Shown here piece after piece: positions 9,067 through 20,122 of a stretch of 64,000 nucleotides of DNA (the stretch's first letter is position 1; each line of letters opens with the position of its first letter). This stretch comes from Prevotella sp. P6B1. Lineage in GTDB: Bacteria; Bacteroidota; Bacteroidia; Bacteroidales; Bacteroidaceae. The position numbers and the translations under genes are program-made. The stretch spans positions 148,024 to 212,023 of the forward strand of contig NZ_JNKF01000016.1 of NCBI RefSeq assembly GCF_000702825.1, given 5' to 3'. The notes beneath the pieces are model-generated. The model was given only the letters and a program-made list of their open reading frames with translations, did no database searches and was not told the DNA's origin.

Positions 9067-9074
9067 CAAAGATA
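9067..9074 (-). promoter_or_regulatory. -7 box of the clpS-clpA-aat operon
   Basis: TATCTTTG on the minus strand matches the Bacteroidota sigma-ABfr -7 consensus TAnnTTTG and lies 22 bp upstream of the clpS ATG. No clear -33 TTTG at 19-21 bp was seen. Confidence 0.6.
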
Positions 9075-9205
9075 CACAATAATTTCCAATATACAAAATG
9101 AATACCCACAATACAATCTAAAGGTGTATTCTATATATAAATAGGTATAATAGAATACGTAGGTGTTTTTAAGACTTTTGTGAAGAAGTGTCAAAACTAC
9201 CCGTT

Positions 9206-9237
9206 TTCGCACACAATTTGATTGTGTTCGCGCACAA
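9206..9237. promoter_or_regulatory. Paired TTCGCRCACAA direct repeats with internal palindrome
   Basis: TTCGCACACAA (9206-9216) and TTCGCGCACAA (9227-9237) are spaced 21 bp start to start, two helical turns. Between and within them ACACAA/TTGTGT forms a 6-bp inverted repeat (9211-9227). They lie in the intergenic region between the clpS promoter and the rightward promoter at 9293-9324. A regulator-binding site is a reasonable guess; the regulator is unknown. Confidence 0.35.
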
Positions 9238-9292
9238 CGACTTGATGTATATCAAAAGAAGGGCACTTTTTTTAGGAAAATAGAGCATAAGT

Positions 9293-9324
9293 ATTGCGAG
9301 ATTGCAAAAATCGTCGTACCTTTG
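9293..9324 (+). promoter_or_regulatory. Strong Bacteroidota-type promoter with no downstream protein gene
   Basis: ATTG (9293-9296), a 20-bp spacer and TACCTTTG (9317-9324) match the Bacteroidota TTG-N19-21-TAnnTTTG consensus. It points rightward into an interval without ATG-initiated reading frames that ends in a rho-independent terminator. Confidence 0.7.
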
Positions 9325-9330
9325 CAACGT

Positions 9331-9637
9331 CAAAAGACAACAAGAGTTCTTCAATAGAAGCATAGAAAGATAATACAGAGGTATTAGTTAAGGTAAAATA
9401 AAGATTGATTGATTTAGGTTTTAGTTAGAGTTAATAGTTAGTTAGAATTTGGTTTTAGGTTTATTAGTTAGTTAAATTGGAGATAGGTATTTCTAAGGTG
9501 TTAGAAAAGATTTGTTAGTAAGGATAACAAAGACGCAGTGGTGACACTCCGTTTTTTCTCAGAAAAAGGTTTTTAGTTATTCATAGATTGTTGGTGCCGC
9601 CCTCGAGTCGTTGATGACCCTTGAGCGGCTTTTTTTA
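9331..9637 (+). ncRNA. Candidate noncoding RNA with cytosine-free core
   Basis: A ~300-nt transcript is predicted between a good promoter (9293-9324) and a terminator with a U7 tract (9596-9636). The interval contains no ATG until the terminator stem and is full of stops in all three frames. From 9377 to 9527 there is a single C (at 9493) in 151 nt, with many TTAGTTAG/TTTTAGTT repeats. The 3' part (9539 on) is normal in composition and holds a second small hairpin (CC-TTTTT/AAAAA-GG around 9549-9569) before the terminator. I do not recognise it as RNase P, tmRNA, SRP or 6S RNA. It could also be an untranslated leader. Existence as an RNA is inferred from signals only. Confidence 0.45.
9596..9636 (+). 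terminator. Rho-independent terminator of the candidate ncRNA
   Basis: GCCG/CGGC plus CTCGAG/CTTGAG (one G-U pair, a CC bulge) form the stem, and seven T follow on the plus strand. The strand of the T-run shows it ends a rightward transcript, not the leftward MATE gene. Confidence 0.7.
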
Positions 9638-9661
9638 TGTCTATACACTATAAATCTTATA

Positions 9662-11050
9662 CTATTTGGTTTTTAATTTCAACTTATCGGCCCAGCTACC
9701 ACGGAATAGTCGTACCAGGAAAATCATGCCACGGAATGTCAGTTCGATGGCCATAGCCGTCCATACACCGCGTAACCCCCACTTAGGTGCCAGAGAGGCT
9801 GCTAATGTGAGCCTGACGCCCCACATCGAAGCCAGACTCATGATGGCAGGGATGATGGTATCGCCCGCTCCCACAAAGATGCCGTTGATTACGATGGCAG
9901 CCGCAAACATGGGTTCGGCCCAAGCCTCAATGCGCAGCACCTGTACCCCTAAAGCAATTACCTCGTCGACAGGCGACATGATAGCCATCAGTTGAGGAGC
10001 AAAAACCCACATCATCACACCCATCAGTGACATAACGGCAATACCCAAGCCCACAGACATGCGGGCAAACGAGCGAGTGAGCTGACGCTGACCAGCACCA
10101 ATCCCCTGTCCTACCAGCGTGGTGGCAGCCTCAGCAATGCCAAAGCCTGGCATATAGCAGAGACTCTCGACCGTGATACCCAATGAGTGGGCAGCGATAG
10201 CTATCGTACCCAAAGGGGCCACAATGAGCGTGCTTACCATCTGAGCCGATCCCATCAGAAGGTGTTGCAGCCCCATGGGAGCACCGATCCTAAAAGCATT
10301 ACCAATAGTGTCAGCCTTAGGCTTGAATGATCCAGGACGCCCCACCAACGATAACATCTTCGACTTGACCAGCAGGAAATACAGCATCAGACTGGCTGTA
10401 ACCAGCATAGCCATACCCGTACCGATAGCAGCCCCCATTACCCCCAAACCTAAAATATATATAAAGAGGAAGTTAAAAACAACATCCATCACACACATTC
10501 CTATATTCAGCACGGAGGGTATCTTCATGTTGCCAGAACACTTTAACATGGATCCGGCCAGACCTTCCATCTGGAAGAAGATACCGCAGGCACCGAAAAT
10601 AGCAAAATAGAGCGAAGCATCGCGCGCTATTTCGGCAGTTCCTCCCATCCAGTAAGGCAGAAAAGGACTAATGGCAAGCGAGGTGAGGGATATGAACAAC
10701 GCCCAAAGCAAACAACACACTAAAGCCTGTCGTAACACCCGGCGCGCAGCTTCAAAATCGTTGGCACCGATAAAATGTGCCACCTGAACCGAGAATCCCA
10801 TGTTAGCAGCAGAGGCCAAACCGCCCAACAACCAACCAGTGGTCTCAACCAATCCGATAGATGCCGACGCATTAGCCCCCAGATGGCCCACCATTGAGGC
10901 ATCAATAAAAAACATGACCGTTGCGGAAATCTGTGCTAAAATAGAAGGTATACTTAAACTAACGATTAACCAAAGCTTCTCCCTTTGGGTCATCGTTCGG
11001 CCCTCGCGTATGTACGAAAGCAGCAGTTCGCTGTTCTTAACCTTCTTCAT
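9662..11050 (-). CDS. MATE-family efflux transporter
   Basis: A 462-residue inner-membrane Na+/H+-coupled multidrug/organic-cation exporter of the MATE (NorM/DinF) family. Twelve hydrophobic segments in two bundles are visible; 'SIPSILAQISATVMFFIDASMVGHLGANA' regions of TM1-2 are characteristic (split here: SIPSILAQIS and DASMVGHLGA), and 'GFGIAEAATTLVGQGIGAG' begins the second half. The substrate cannot be predicted. The gene stands alone, preceded by the tRNA-Val terminator and converging on the candidate ncRNA. No good promoter was seen in the 17 bp between that terminator and the ATG, so its promoter may lie further upstream or it may rely on readthrough. Confidence 0.9.
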   Translation of the reverse strand: MKKVKNSELLLSYIREGRTMTQREKLWLIVSLSIPSILAQISATVMFFIDASMVGHLGANASASIGLVETTGWLLGGLASAANMGFSVQVAHFIGANDFEAARRVLRQALVCCLLWALFISLTSLAISPFLPYWMGGTAEIARDASLYFAIFGACGIFFQMEGLAGSMLKCSGNMKIPSVLNIGMCVMDVVFNFLFIYILGLGVMGAAIGTGMAMLVTASLMLYFLLVKSKMLSLVGRPGSFKPKADTIGNAFRIGAPMGLQHLLMGSAQMVSTLIVAPLGTIAIAAHSLGITVESLCYMPGFGIAEAATTLVGQGIGAGQRQLTRSFARMSVGLGIAVMSLMGVMMWVFAPQLMAIMSPVDEVIALGVQVLRIEAWAEPMFAAAIVINGIFVGAGDTIIPAIMSLASMWGVRLTLAASLAPKWGLRGVWTAMAIELTFRGMIFLVRLFRGSWADKLKLKTK

Positions 11051-11067
11051 ACAGACTTTCTTAAACT

Positions 11068-11094
11068 AAAAAAGGATGTGATTTCTCACATCCT
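11068..11094 (-). terminator. Terminator of tRNA-Val
   Basis: On the minus strand a perfect 9-bp stem AGGATGTGA/TCACATCCT with a GAAA tetraloop is followed by a T-run. It lies 13 bp downstream of the tRNA and before the MATE start. Confidence 0.85.
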
Positions 11095-11107
11095 AACTCT
11101 GTTTTCG

Positions 11108-11182
11108 TGGGCGTTGACGGATTCGAACCGCCGACCCTCTGCTTGTAAGGCAGATGCTCTAAACCAGCTGAGCTAAACGCCC
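11108..11182 (-). tRNA. tRNA-Val (anticodon UAC)
   Basis: The minus strand folds into a full cloverleaf: acceptor GGGCGTT/AACGCCC, D-arm AGCTCAGCTGGTT, anticodon loop CTTACAA (anticodon TAC), and T-arm GGCGGTTCGAATCCGTC with discriminator A. CCA is not encoded. Confidence 0.96.
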
Positions 11183-11202
11183 TCATTTCTTGTAAGCGGG
11201 TG

Positions 11203-11210
11203 CAAAGGTA
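11203..11210 (-). promoter_or_regulatory. -7 box of tRNA-Val
   Basis: TACCTTTG on the minus strand lies 20 bp upstream of the mature tRNA 5' end, a suitable distance for transcription start. No -33 element at consensus spacing was seen. Confidence 0.6.
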
Positions 11211-11277
11211 AGAAGATTTTTTGAGACCGCCGCATGTTTTATCAAAAAACTGCTAAAATTTAACACTCGTTCACCAT

Positions 11278-13110
11278 TTAGCCCAATAAATGTTCGATAT
11301 CACCTTGCGGAAGGATGCAAAGAATAGCTTTTCCGTCGGGTGTATAATTCACATTCGAGCAGGTAAAAAGATCATTAATCATACCTTCCATCTCGTCGTT
11401 ATTCAGAATCTGGCCATAAGGAATGGCAGCACTCTGTGCCAACCGCAATGCTAATGACGAGTGAATAGATGATAACGACTCGTTAGCATTTGTACCCGAA
11501 ACCATTTCGTGAAGTAACGATTGGGGACTGAGTCCTTCAAGTCCTGAAGGCATACCATTCACTGCATAAGTATTACCACCAAGATCACTCAGATCAAATC
11601 CAATAGCCGACAACTCAGGAAGTAGTTGCTGCATAGTTACCGCATCGGCTGGTGAAAACTGAATAGTCTCTGGGAAAAGCAGCTTCTGCGTGCTGATAAC
11701 ACGACTATCGAACTGACTCATATAACGATCGTAGAGTACGCGCACACTGGCACGATGCTGGTCAATAATCATCAGTCCAGACTTAACGGCAGTCATCAGA
11801 TACTTGCCTTTATACTGATAATGGGCAGGCGACTTCTCAGAGAGAATCTCAGTGGCCGACTGCGGCTCTACCGTATTATCATCCTCGAACATCAAGGACT
11901 GCTGGGCAGGTTCTTCGCGGAAACTTCCATGTTCCAACCCATCATAAAGTGTTTCCCACTGAGAAGCCACAGTTCTACTACCACCACTACTCTGCTTGAA
12001 TGGGTTGTACTCTGGATTATAATTGACACGAGGTGACGAATAGCTCTCATGCACATTAGAATTGTCGAAGACTGGAATATCGGGCTGTCCTTGGGTATCA
12101 AAGTCTATTGAAGGAACCTCGCAGAACTTCCCAATACCATCACGCACAGCAGCTGCCAATATCTGCCAGATGGCCTGTTCATTCTCGAACTTAATCTCAG
12201 TTTTGGTAGGATGGATGTTAACATCAATCTCACTAGGTTCTACCTTTATATATAAGAAATAAGGTATAGACATACCCTCGGGCACCAGGCGATCATAAGC
12301 TTTCATCACCGCCTTGTGGAAATAAGCATGCCTCATGAAACGACCATTGACGAAAAAATAGTCACAGCCACTCTTCTTACGTGCAGCCTCGGGCTTACCC
12401 ACAAAACCGCTGACATCACACATGGCTGTATGCACTTCAACGGGCAACAAATCCTGACTATACTGCTTACCAAACACATCTGCAATACGCTGGCGCAGAC
12501 TGCCTGCACGCAGATTCAGCATCTCTACTCCATTGTGATGCAAGGTAAAATGGATATCAGGATAGACAAGCACGATACGCTCAAATGCCGTGAGGATATT
12601 ATTAAGCTCGGTAGCATTGGTCTTGAGGAACTTACGACGGGCAGGCACATTGAAGAACAGGTTATCAACCTTGAAATTACTACCCACCGGACACGACACT
12701 GGTTCCTGCCCGGTAACCCTCGATCCCGCAATAGTGAGCTTAGTACCAACCTCATCTTCCTGCCGACGTGACTGCAGCTCTACCTGAGCGACAGCAGCTA
12801 TCGAGGCCAGTGCCTCACCGCGGAATCCCATCGTACGCAAGGCAAACAGATCGTCAGCCTGCGAGATCTTCGAAGTCGCATGACGCTCAAACGACAAACG
12901 GGCATCAGTAGGACTCATACCCTTACCATCGTCGACAACCTGAATAGAGGTACGCCCCGCATCAACCACAATCACGTGGATGGTAGTGGCACCGGCATCA
13001 ACAGAATTCTCGACCAACTCCTTGATGACAGAAGCAGGACGTTGTATCACCTCACCAGCAGCTATCTGGTTGGCAACACTATCGGGAAGAAGATGGATGA
13101 TATCACTCAT
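11278..13110 (-). CDS. mutL: DNA mismatch repair protein MutL
   Basis: A 610-residue GHKL-ATPase MutL. The N-terminal ATPase motifs are intact: [32 protein letters not shown], and RHATSKI with [11 protein letters not shown] linker of ~90 polar residues leads to the C-terminal dimerisation domain (from ~425). The C-terminal endonuclease signature DQHA(X)2E(X)4E is degenerate: D450-Q-H-R-A-S-V456...D461, and the usual CPHGRP motif near the C-terminus reads TPDGKA. The protein therefore appears to be a non-endonucleolytic MutL. The ATG at 13110 overlaps the OstA-like stop in ATGA and gives the standard N-terminus ([10 protein letters not shown]). It is the last gene of the guaB operon. Confidence 0.95.
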   Translation of the reverse strand: MSDIIHLLPDSVANQIAAGEVIQRPASVIKELVENSVDAGATTIHVIVVDAGRTSIQVVDDGKGMSPTDARLSFERHATSKISQADDLFALRTMGFRGEALASIAAVAQVELQSRRQEDEVGTKLTIAGSRVTGQEPVSCPVGSNFKVDNLFFNVPARRKFLKTNATELNNILTAFERIVLVYPDIHFTLHHNGVEMLNLRAGSLRQRIADVFGKQYSQDLLPVEVHTAMCDVSGFVGKPEAARKKSGCDYFFVNGRFMRHAYFHKAVMKAYDRLVPEGMSIPYFLYIKVEPSEIDVNIHPTKTEIKFENEQAIWQILAAAVRDGIGKFCEVPSIDFDTQGQPDIPVFDNSNVHESYSSPRVNYNPEYNPFKQSSGGSRTVASQWETLYDGLEHGSFREEPAQQSLMFEDDNTVEPQSATEILSEKSPAHYQYKGKYLMTAVKSGLMIIDQHRASVRVLYDRYMSQFDSRVISTQKLLFPETIQFSPADAVTMQQLLPELSAIGFDLSDLGGNTYAVNGMPSGLEGLSPQSLLHEMVSGTNANESLSSIHSSLALRLAQSAAIPYGQILNNDEMEGMINDLFTCSNVNYTPDGKAILCILPQGDIEHLLG

Positions 13111-14687
13111 TTCTTGGATCGCCAATTAAAAATGTCATAACGGTCAGTTGGACGCACATCATCATACCAAGCAAAGTTGGGCAGATGCTTGCGGTCATGC
13201 GGTATCTGGTTGAGCGGGTACATGGTTCCACTGCTCTTAGGCGTCCACACTTTCTGTAGTTTGCGGTCCTTCAGATACATACGCAGTTCAGAAGTTTCCT
13301 GATAATTATAGATAATTGCCACACTGTCGCCTTCCTCGAAGTAATAGCCAATCAGCACATTACCCTTGGCCTGCGTCTCCCGAATGGCACCATCAACAAA
13401 ATAGGCAAACATCTCTTTCGCCGACACCTGATTAAATAAGGTGGTATCGCTACGGAGTTGCTGGATGGAGAAACAGTTATCAATGACATGGGCATGGTCA
13501 ACGACAGAATCCTTCATGAACACGTCGATACGGTCGCCCAATAATTGTTGGTTATTATTCCATACAATCGGCTCGTGGTAAAGGGTCATGCAGGAGTCGA
13601 GAGAGTTATAGATAAGCGAGTCGCATACAGCTTGCACATCAGTACGGTACGCACGCACATGATGAAAAGCATATATCTTACGATAAACAGAGTCGGTCTC
13701 AATATTATACGTCACCACTTTGAAAGTGTCGGCATGCATAAAGAGCGAGTCGCCCTGTGAATAGTCAATAGCCAACGCACTATCAGTACACAGCGCATAG
13801 CCGGTGTGCTCCCAGTATTCGCCATAGTTGCCTGTCAGCTTATTCTTGTTAACCGAGTCAACATATACCACATTACGGAAAGCCTGCGAGAAACCATCTT
13901 TACTATCATAGTAAACACTATCACCCACCATCATCTTGCCTTGATTGGTAAGAACCGAACGGTTCATCAGGCGGGCACGGTCATTCTTTGTATCGTAATA
14001 ACCTTGTTCGGAGTAAATATGACTCTCGCCAGAAGTGATATTCGAAGGTCCTACAATATGAGCCATCGAAAGACGGGTATCGTAATAAAGAGTATCGGTA
14101 GTGAGGAAGAACTTAGGGCTCTTCATCTTCACATCGTAGTTGAACACCGACATCTTGCTTTTAGTGTTATACTCTCCCCAGTCAGAGGTAAGCGTGGTCT
14201 TACCATCAATCATCTTACCACCCTCGAAGAAATAAGCATTATCGTATAGACGATCAAAATCCAGGCTATCTGTATAAAGGGTGGTCTTCTTATGCTTTAA
14301 AATCACATTATAACGAGCACGAGCCATCTGCTCATTACCATCGTAATAGGCATAGTCGCTGAACAACGAGAGAGTGTCGCCCTGATACATCTTCACGTGC
14401 CCGAAAGCCTCGAACGAGTTACTGGCCTCGTAGAAGTAGGCACTGTCGCAATACAAGCGAGCACCCTGATGGGTGAAGTGCACCTTACCATTCAGGATGG
14501 TGGCATCAGGATTCTTCAGTTGGTCATAATGCAGCACATCGGCATGCACCAGATAAACGCGCGAATCCTTAGTTTTTGCAGTTTTCCGGACAGCAGGACG
14601 ACGGCGTTGCTGCTTTTGTTGTGCAAAAGCAGACGCCAAACCCACCAAAAGGGCGAGCGAAAGGGCTATAGTAAACGATTTCCTCAC
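13107..14687 (-). CDS. OstA/LptA-like outer-membrane biogenesis protein
   Basis: A 526-residue exported protein of the OstA-like group of Bacteroidota. A signal peptide (1-22, cleavage after AFA) and a basic linker ([12 protein letters not shown]) are followed by repeated beta-jellyroll units with the recurring pattern 'A-DVLHYD...ILNGKVHF...[11 protein letters not shown]' and '[14 protein letters not shown]' seen in LptA/LptD N-terminal domains. LptA-type proteins carry LPS from inner to outer membrane. Whether this is the true LptA or a paralogue cannot be told from sequence alone. It overlaps the upstream PPIase by 4 bp and mutL by 4 bp, and sits beside two periplasmic chaperone-type isomerases, supporting a role in envelope assembly. 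Confidence 0.82.
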   Translation of the reverse strand: MRKSFTIALSLALLVGLASAFAQQKQQRRRPAVRKTAKTKDSRVYLVHADVLHYDQLKNPDATILNGKVHFTHQGARLYCDSAYFYEASNSFEAFGHVKMYQGDTLSLFSDYAYYDGNEQMARARYNVILKHKKTTLYTDSLDFDRLYDNAYFFEGGKMIDGKTTLTSDWGEYNTKSKMSVFNYDVKMKSPKFFLTTDTLYYDTRLSMAHIVGPSNITSGESHIYSEQGYYDTKNDRARLMNRSVLTNQGKMMVGDSVYYDSKDGFSQAFRNVVYVDSVNKNKLTGNYGEYWEHTGYALCTDSALAIDYSQGDSLFMHADTFKVVTYNIETDSVYRKIYAFHHVRAYRTDVQAVCDSLIYNSLDSCMTLYHEPIVWNNNQQLLGDRIDVFMKDSVVDHAHVIDNCFSIQQLRSDTTLFNQVSAKEMFAYFVDGAIRETQAKGNVLIGYYFEEGDSVAIIYNYQETSELRMYLKDRKLQKVWTPKSSGTMYPLNQIPHDRKHLPNFAWYDDVRPTDRYDIFNWRSKK

Positions 14688-16063
14688 TTAATCCAACCTT
14701 CGAATTCGAATTGACAATCCTTGTAATCATCGTTCAAACGGGTATAGGTACTCTTGATCTTATCAACCACCCACTGATGAATACGATCCTCACGACGTTT
14801 GTTTAACACCACATCCTTCAGAATCTGGAAGTCCTCTGTTACTGTAGCTTTATGACCATCTATACGATTCTTAAGTTTAGCAATAACACAGACGGTTTTG
14901 CCACGCTGGTTAATCATCTTGAACGATTTAGAAATCTGTCCCACCTTCATCGTATCAACCACCTTAGCAATCTCTGGTGGGAGGTCCTGCATGCGGAACT
15001 TAGAAGAGGTTTTACCAGTCTTCATCATATCTGTAGACAGCAATCCCTTGGCATTACGGGTATCTTTATCATCCGAAATAAGCGATGCAGCATCCTCGAA
15101 AGTAAACTTCTCGGCTCGCAAATCGTCGGCAATAGAGTCCAAACGTCCCAAAGCACGGTCAACAGCCTCGTCAGAAACTACAGGCTTACGTAGAATATGG
15201 CGGACATTCACCTTATCACCACGCTTCTCAATCAACTGTATGATATGGAAGCCGAACTCAGACTCAACAATCTTCGACACCTTCTTGGGATCCGTAAGGT
15301 TAAAAGCCACCTGAGCAAAAGCAGGATCAAGGGTACCTCGCCCCATCAGTCCTAACTCTCCACCACGACGGGCAGAGCCTGGATCCTCAGAATACAACTG
15401 AGCCAAAGTCTGAAAACGAGTCTCACCTTTGTTCACACGTTCGGTATAATTACGGAGCTCGTCCTTGACGCGGTTCAACTCCTCGGCATCAATCTTCGGG
15501 GTCAACTGCACAATCTGCACTTCGACCTCGGTGGGCACGAACGGCAAACTATCCTGTGGTAATGCAGCAAAATAGCGACGTACCTCAGCAGGGGTCACAG
15601 TGATATCTTCGACAAGTTTCTGACGCATCTTCTGCACCATCTGACGATCTTTCATTTCCTCGCGCAAATCAGCACGGATCTGAGACAGAGGCTGATGCTT
15701 ATATTCCTCCAGACGCTCACGAGAACCATCAACCATCTCGAGCCAGTAGTTAATCTGCTGCTCGACTTCCTGAGCCACATCAGCATCAGTCACCTCGATA
15801 CTATCGATCTGAGCCTGATGCTTGAACAGTTTCTGAACAGCAATCTGCTCTGGGATGGTACAGTCAGGATTACCACTCCACTTCACGCCTTCCATCGCTG
15901 CCTGCATACGCATGGTTTCGACATCAGAACGAAGAATAGCCTCATCACCAACTACCCACACCACCTCATCAACGATGGTGCCAATAGAATCTTTCTTCTC
16001 GGCATTTGCCATCATGGGCAACGCGAAAAGAGCCAGTGTCATTACCTTTTTTATAATACTCAT
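14684..16063 (-). CDS. SurA-like peptidyl-prolyl cis-trans isomerase
   Basis: A 459-residue periplasmic folding factor. A signal peptide (1-21) is followed by a SurA-type N-terminal helical domain (~25-170, 'DEVVWVVGDEAILRSDVE') and two PpiC/parvulin domains; the first is marked by 'LAQLYSEDPGSARRGGELGLMGRG' elements (DPGSARRGGELG) and the second by 'VRHILRKPVVS'. SurA escorts outer-membrane proteins to the BAM complex. It overlaps the neighbouring PPIase gene and the OstA-like gene by 4 bp each. SurA orthology is likely but the two PPIases in this operon may share the job. Confidence 0.87.
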   Translation of the reverse strand: MSIIKKVMTLALFALPMMANAEKKDSIGTIVDEVVWVVGDEAILRSDVETMRMQAAMEGVKWSGNPDCTIPEQIAVQKLFKHQAQIDSIEVTDADVAQEVEQQINYWLEMVDGSRERLEEYKHQPLSQIRADLREEMKDRQMVQKMRQKLVEDITVTPAEVRRYFAALPQDSLPFVPTEVEVQIVQLTPKIDAEELNRVKDELRNYTERVNKGETRFQTLAQLYSEDPGSARRGGELGLMGRGTLDPAFAQVAFNLTDPKKVSKIVESEFGFHIIQLIEKRGDKVNVRHILRKPVVSDEAVDRALGRLDSIADDLRAEKFTFEDAASLISDDKDTRNAKGLLSTDMMKTGKTSSKFRMQDLPPEIAKVVDTMKVGQISKSFKMINQRGKTVCVIAKLKNRIDGHKATVTEDFQILKDVVLNKRREDRIHQWVVDKIKSTYTRLNDDYKDCQFEFEGWIK

Positions 16064-17498
16064 AGATGTTTATTTACTGTTTTCAATATATCTTGATTTA
16101 TCTCTACTTGATAACGTCGACGCAGACTATCCACCCACTCTTTCTCCAGATAATCTTGCAGGTCCTCCACCACCCGTTCGCGCACATCCTGATAGTTATC
16201 TGGACGTTTGAGTTTCTTGCCAAAAACCGCATCGATGGGATAGTCAGGATTACTGACAGCATCATCACTGCCAATTTTGAAGACCAGGCGATCGATGGTT
16301 GCATTATCACCAGGTTTAAATAATCCTTTCTCCACACGGATACGGATGACAGAATCCAGATTGAAGGTGGTGCGCAATGCCTCGGTCCATTCATCGAAAG
16401 GCAGTTTTTTAACACACTTCTTCACAGCCTTCACATCTTTCTTTGTCTTTACATGATAGGCCATTCCCCTATAACGGGGTTCATTCCAAGCATAATCCTT
16501 CTTGTGGGTATCAAACCATGTTTTCAAAGCCACCTCGTCGGATGAAGCCTTGTCCCAGACCTCACGGCTACTGATTTCATAAAGCAACAGTCCGTCGTGA
16601 TACTCCTGAAACAGATATTTCAAATCCTGATTAACTGCAGCCAACGAATCTGCTTGTTGCTGCATAACCTGCGCGGCATTTTGCTGACCAGCCGACATAC
16701 TCATTTTCCGACGCAGTTTCATTTCGGCAATCTCCTCACGAATGCCACGACGTTCTAATGAGGCTACAATAGCAGACTTCAACGAGTCGAAGGGTTCCAG
16801 CTGCTTACGTTCCTTCAGCAAAACAATATGGTAGCCTACCGGACTCAAGAAAGGCTGACTCATCTCACCTGGGGCGAGGGCAAAAGCAACGTCCTCAAAT
16901 TCCTTCAAGGTCTGCGAAGGAGCAATCCAAGGCAACTCACCACCGTGCTTGCCCGAACCGACATCGTCGGACAACTTTTGTGCCATCTCTGCAAAATCGG
17001 CTCCACCCTTCAAAGCTTGATAGACAGAGTCAATACGCTGTTTGATTTGTTCCTGCTGCTGAGGTGTTGCCTTGGTTGACAACTTCAACAGGATATGGGC
17101 AGGGCGCACCAGACCACGTGGGCCAACCATTGCCTTAGTACGCTCATACATCTCGCGAGCCTCCTTCAGCACATCGGCATCGGTCACCATGGTAGGCTTC
17201 ACTTGTTGGTCACGATACATCACATATTCCTGACGGAACGATGACAATGTATCAAGTTTCGCATCAAGAGCCGCAGCCACTTTTAGCTTGTAGTTAATAA
17301 ATAAGTTGACGTATTCATCGACCGATAGCTTATCGATCACCCCTTCGCCGTTATTCTTGTTATACGAATACTCGAACTCCGAGCGCAAAACAGGAACACC
17401 GGCCACGGTCATAATGACCGGGTCGGTAGTCTGTGCCCATGTTGGCTGCGACGTCATCGCTGCAAACATAGAAAGGGCTATGGTGAGTTTTCTCATCA

Positions 17499-17499
<1 letters not shown>
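16060..17499 (-). CDS. PpiC/parvulin-type peptidyl-prolyl isomerase
   Basis: A 479-residue exported protein with signal peptide (1-22) and one clear parvulin domain near residues 130-240, marked by 'PAHILLKLS' and 'QKLSDDVGSGKHGGELPW' (the last with the G-K-H-G-G-E-L-x-W signature), then a second divergent repeat in the C-terminal half. It is likely periplasmic and assists protein folding. The start overlaps the guaB stop in TAATG, and two ATG codons lie in tandem there. It differs from the neighbouring SurA-like protein in lacking a clean SurA_N domain. Specific clients are unknown. Confidence 0.83.
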
Positions 17500-19017
<1,518 letters not shown>

Positions 19018-19065
19018 CTCATTTTTTCCGAGACAGCAAGCATTTTATCCTATTATTAATAGGAT

Positions 19066-20109
19066 TTAACGTAGTGTAAGCACAACCTTACCCTGTTTAT
19101 CGGTTGTAACCACAGCAGTCATCTTTCCTTGGCGCCATGTTTTCTGGTCATCAGATGTAAAACCGTAGGTCCTCAAATCCTTACAGACAGCCTCTTGATC
19201 ATCGGTAGCCGACAATGAGATGACTGTGATTGCTTGCTTACGACGTGTCAGCGAAGCGATGACCTGATAGTCGTTCATCTTAAAGGTAGCCGGAACAACT
19301 TTGAGCGTTGTCTTACCTAAGGTATAGTCATAATTGCGCAATACGGCCTGAGAACCTTTAACGGTACGATTTTGTAACAAGCGCACACCCAACCCGACCA
19401 GATCGGTATGATTACAAGGAGCAGCCAGGCCGGACTCTATCTTCCGAGGAGCTGCCTCATACTCCTTATCATCCATCTCCGAATATGCCATCTGGTAAGC
19501 CTTAGCATCGTCGAGTGCGAAACCCAACGAATAGCTACTGGTAAGAGAACCACGCTCGTAATGCAGATTGATGGTACCTAATTGAGTTTGGATGGTATAG
19601 GCTTCGCCTTGATTATCCACATAGCCCAGACCATAAACCTTCTGCAATTCACGCTTTACCTGAGCAAAACGCGCCTTGACTTCTGCTTCAGAACCATAAA
19701 TAGTCTCGTCTGTCACGTCGACAGCATATACACGTTCTGTCAGATCCGAAACCGCCAGCATCACCGTAGCACGAACACCATATACATCACCATCATAAAT
19801 ATAAGCCTTAGCTGTCTGCTTCATCTCTGCTTTACGCTCGGTAAAACCTTTCTCCAGCAACAACTTCTCAAAACGATCACCTTTAATTCCCAACGGGATA
19901 CCCAAAAAGGCATTACGGTTATTGGAATGATCAGTCAACGCTGCGATATCGAGCATAGCCGTCTGAGCATCATCATCAATAGCATCAGACTTCTTCGATG
20001 CCTTTTTCTCCGTTTTGGCCTTCTTCTTGAACAGTTTCTTCAAGAACTGTGCGTCGGCAGACTGACAAACCAGCGACATGCCCAACAATGCTAATACGAT
20101 CCTCTTCAC
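19066..20109 (-). CDS. Secreted protein of unknown function downstream of recQ
   Basis: A 348-residue protein I do not recognise. The GTG at 20109 is preferred: it lies 13 bp after the recQ stop, is preceded by GTAAG, and gives a clean signal peptide (VKRIVLALLGMSLVCQSADA). An upstream in-frame codon at 20211 would force an 89-bp overlap with recQ. After the signal comes a strongly basic lysine-rich stretch (KKLFKKKAKTEKKASKK), then a mixed alpha/beta body with two similar halves (each with 'ATVMLAVSDL' / 'QVIASLTRRKQ'-like strands), suggesting a duplicated domain. A periplasmic location is inferred. It ends 85 bp before guaB and may be the last gene of tig-clpP-clpX-recQ. Confidence 0.7.
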   Translation of the reverse strand: MKRIVLALLGMSLVCQSADAQFLKKLFKKKAKTEKKASKKSDAIDDDAQTAMLDIAALTDHSNNRNAFLGIPLGIKGDRFEKLLLEKGFTERKAEMKQTAKAYIYDGDVYGVRATVMLAVSDLTERVYAVDVTDETIYGSEAEVKARFAQVKRELQKVYGLGYVDNQGEAYTIQTQLGTINLHYERGSLTSSYSLGFALDDAKAYQMAYSEMDDKEYEAAPRKIESGLAAPCNHTDLVGLGVRLLQNRTVKGSQAVLRNYDYTLGKTTLKVVPATFKMNDYQVIASLTRRKQAITVISLSATDDQEAVCKDLRTYGFTSDDQKTWRQGKMTAVVTTDKQGKVVLTLR

Positions 20110-20122
20110 CTTACTTATATTT

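Noticed and set aside
9045..9212. N-terminal extension of ClpS
   Set aside because: The extra residues are not like any ClpS, and the stretch contains the clpS -7 box.
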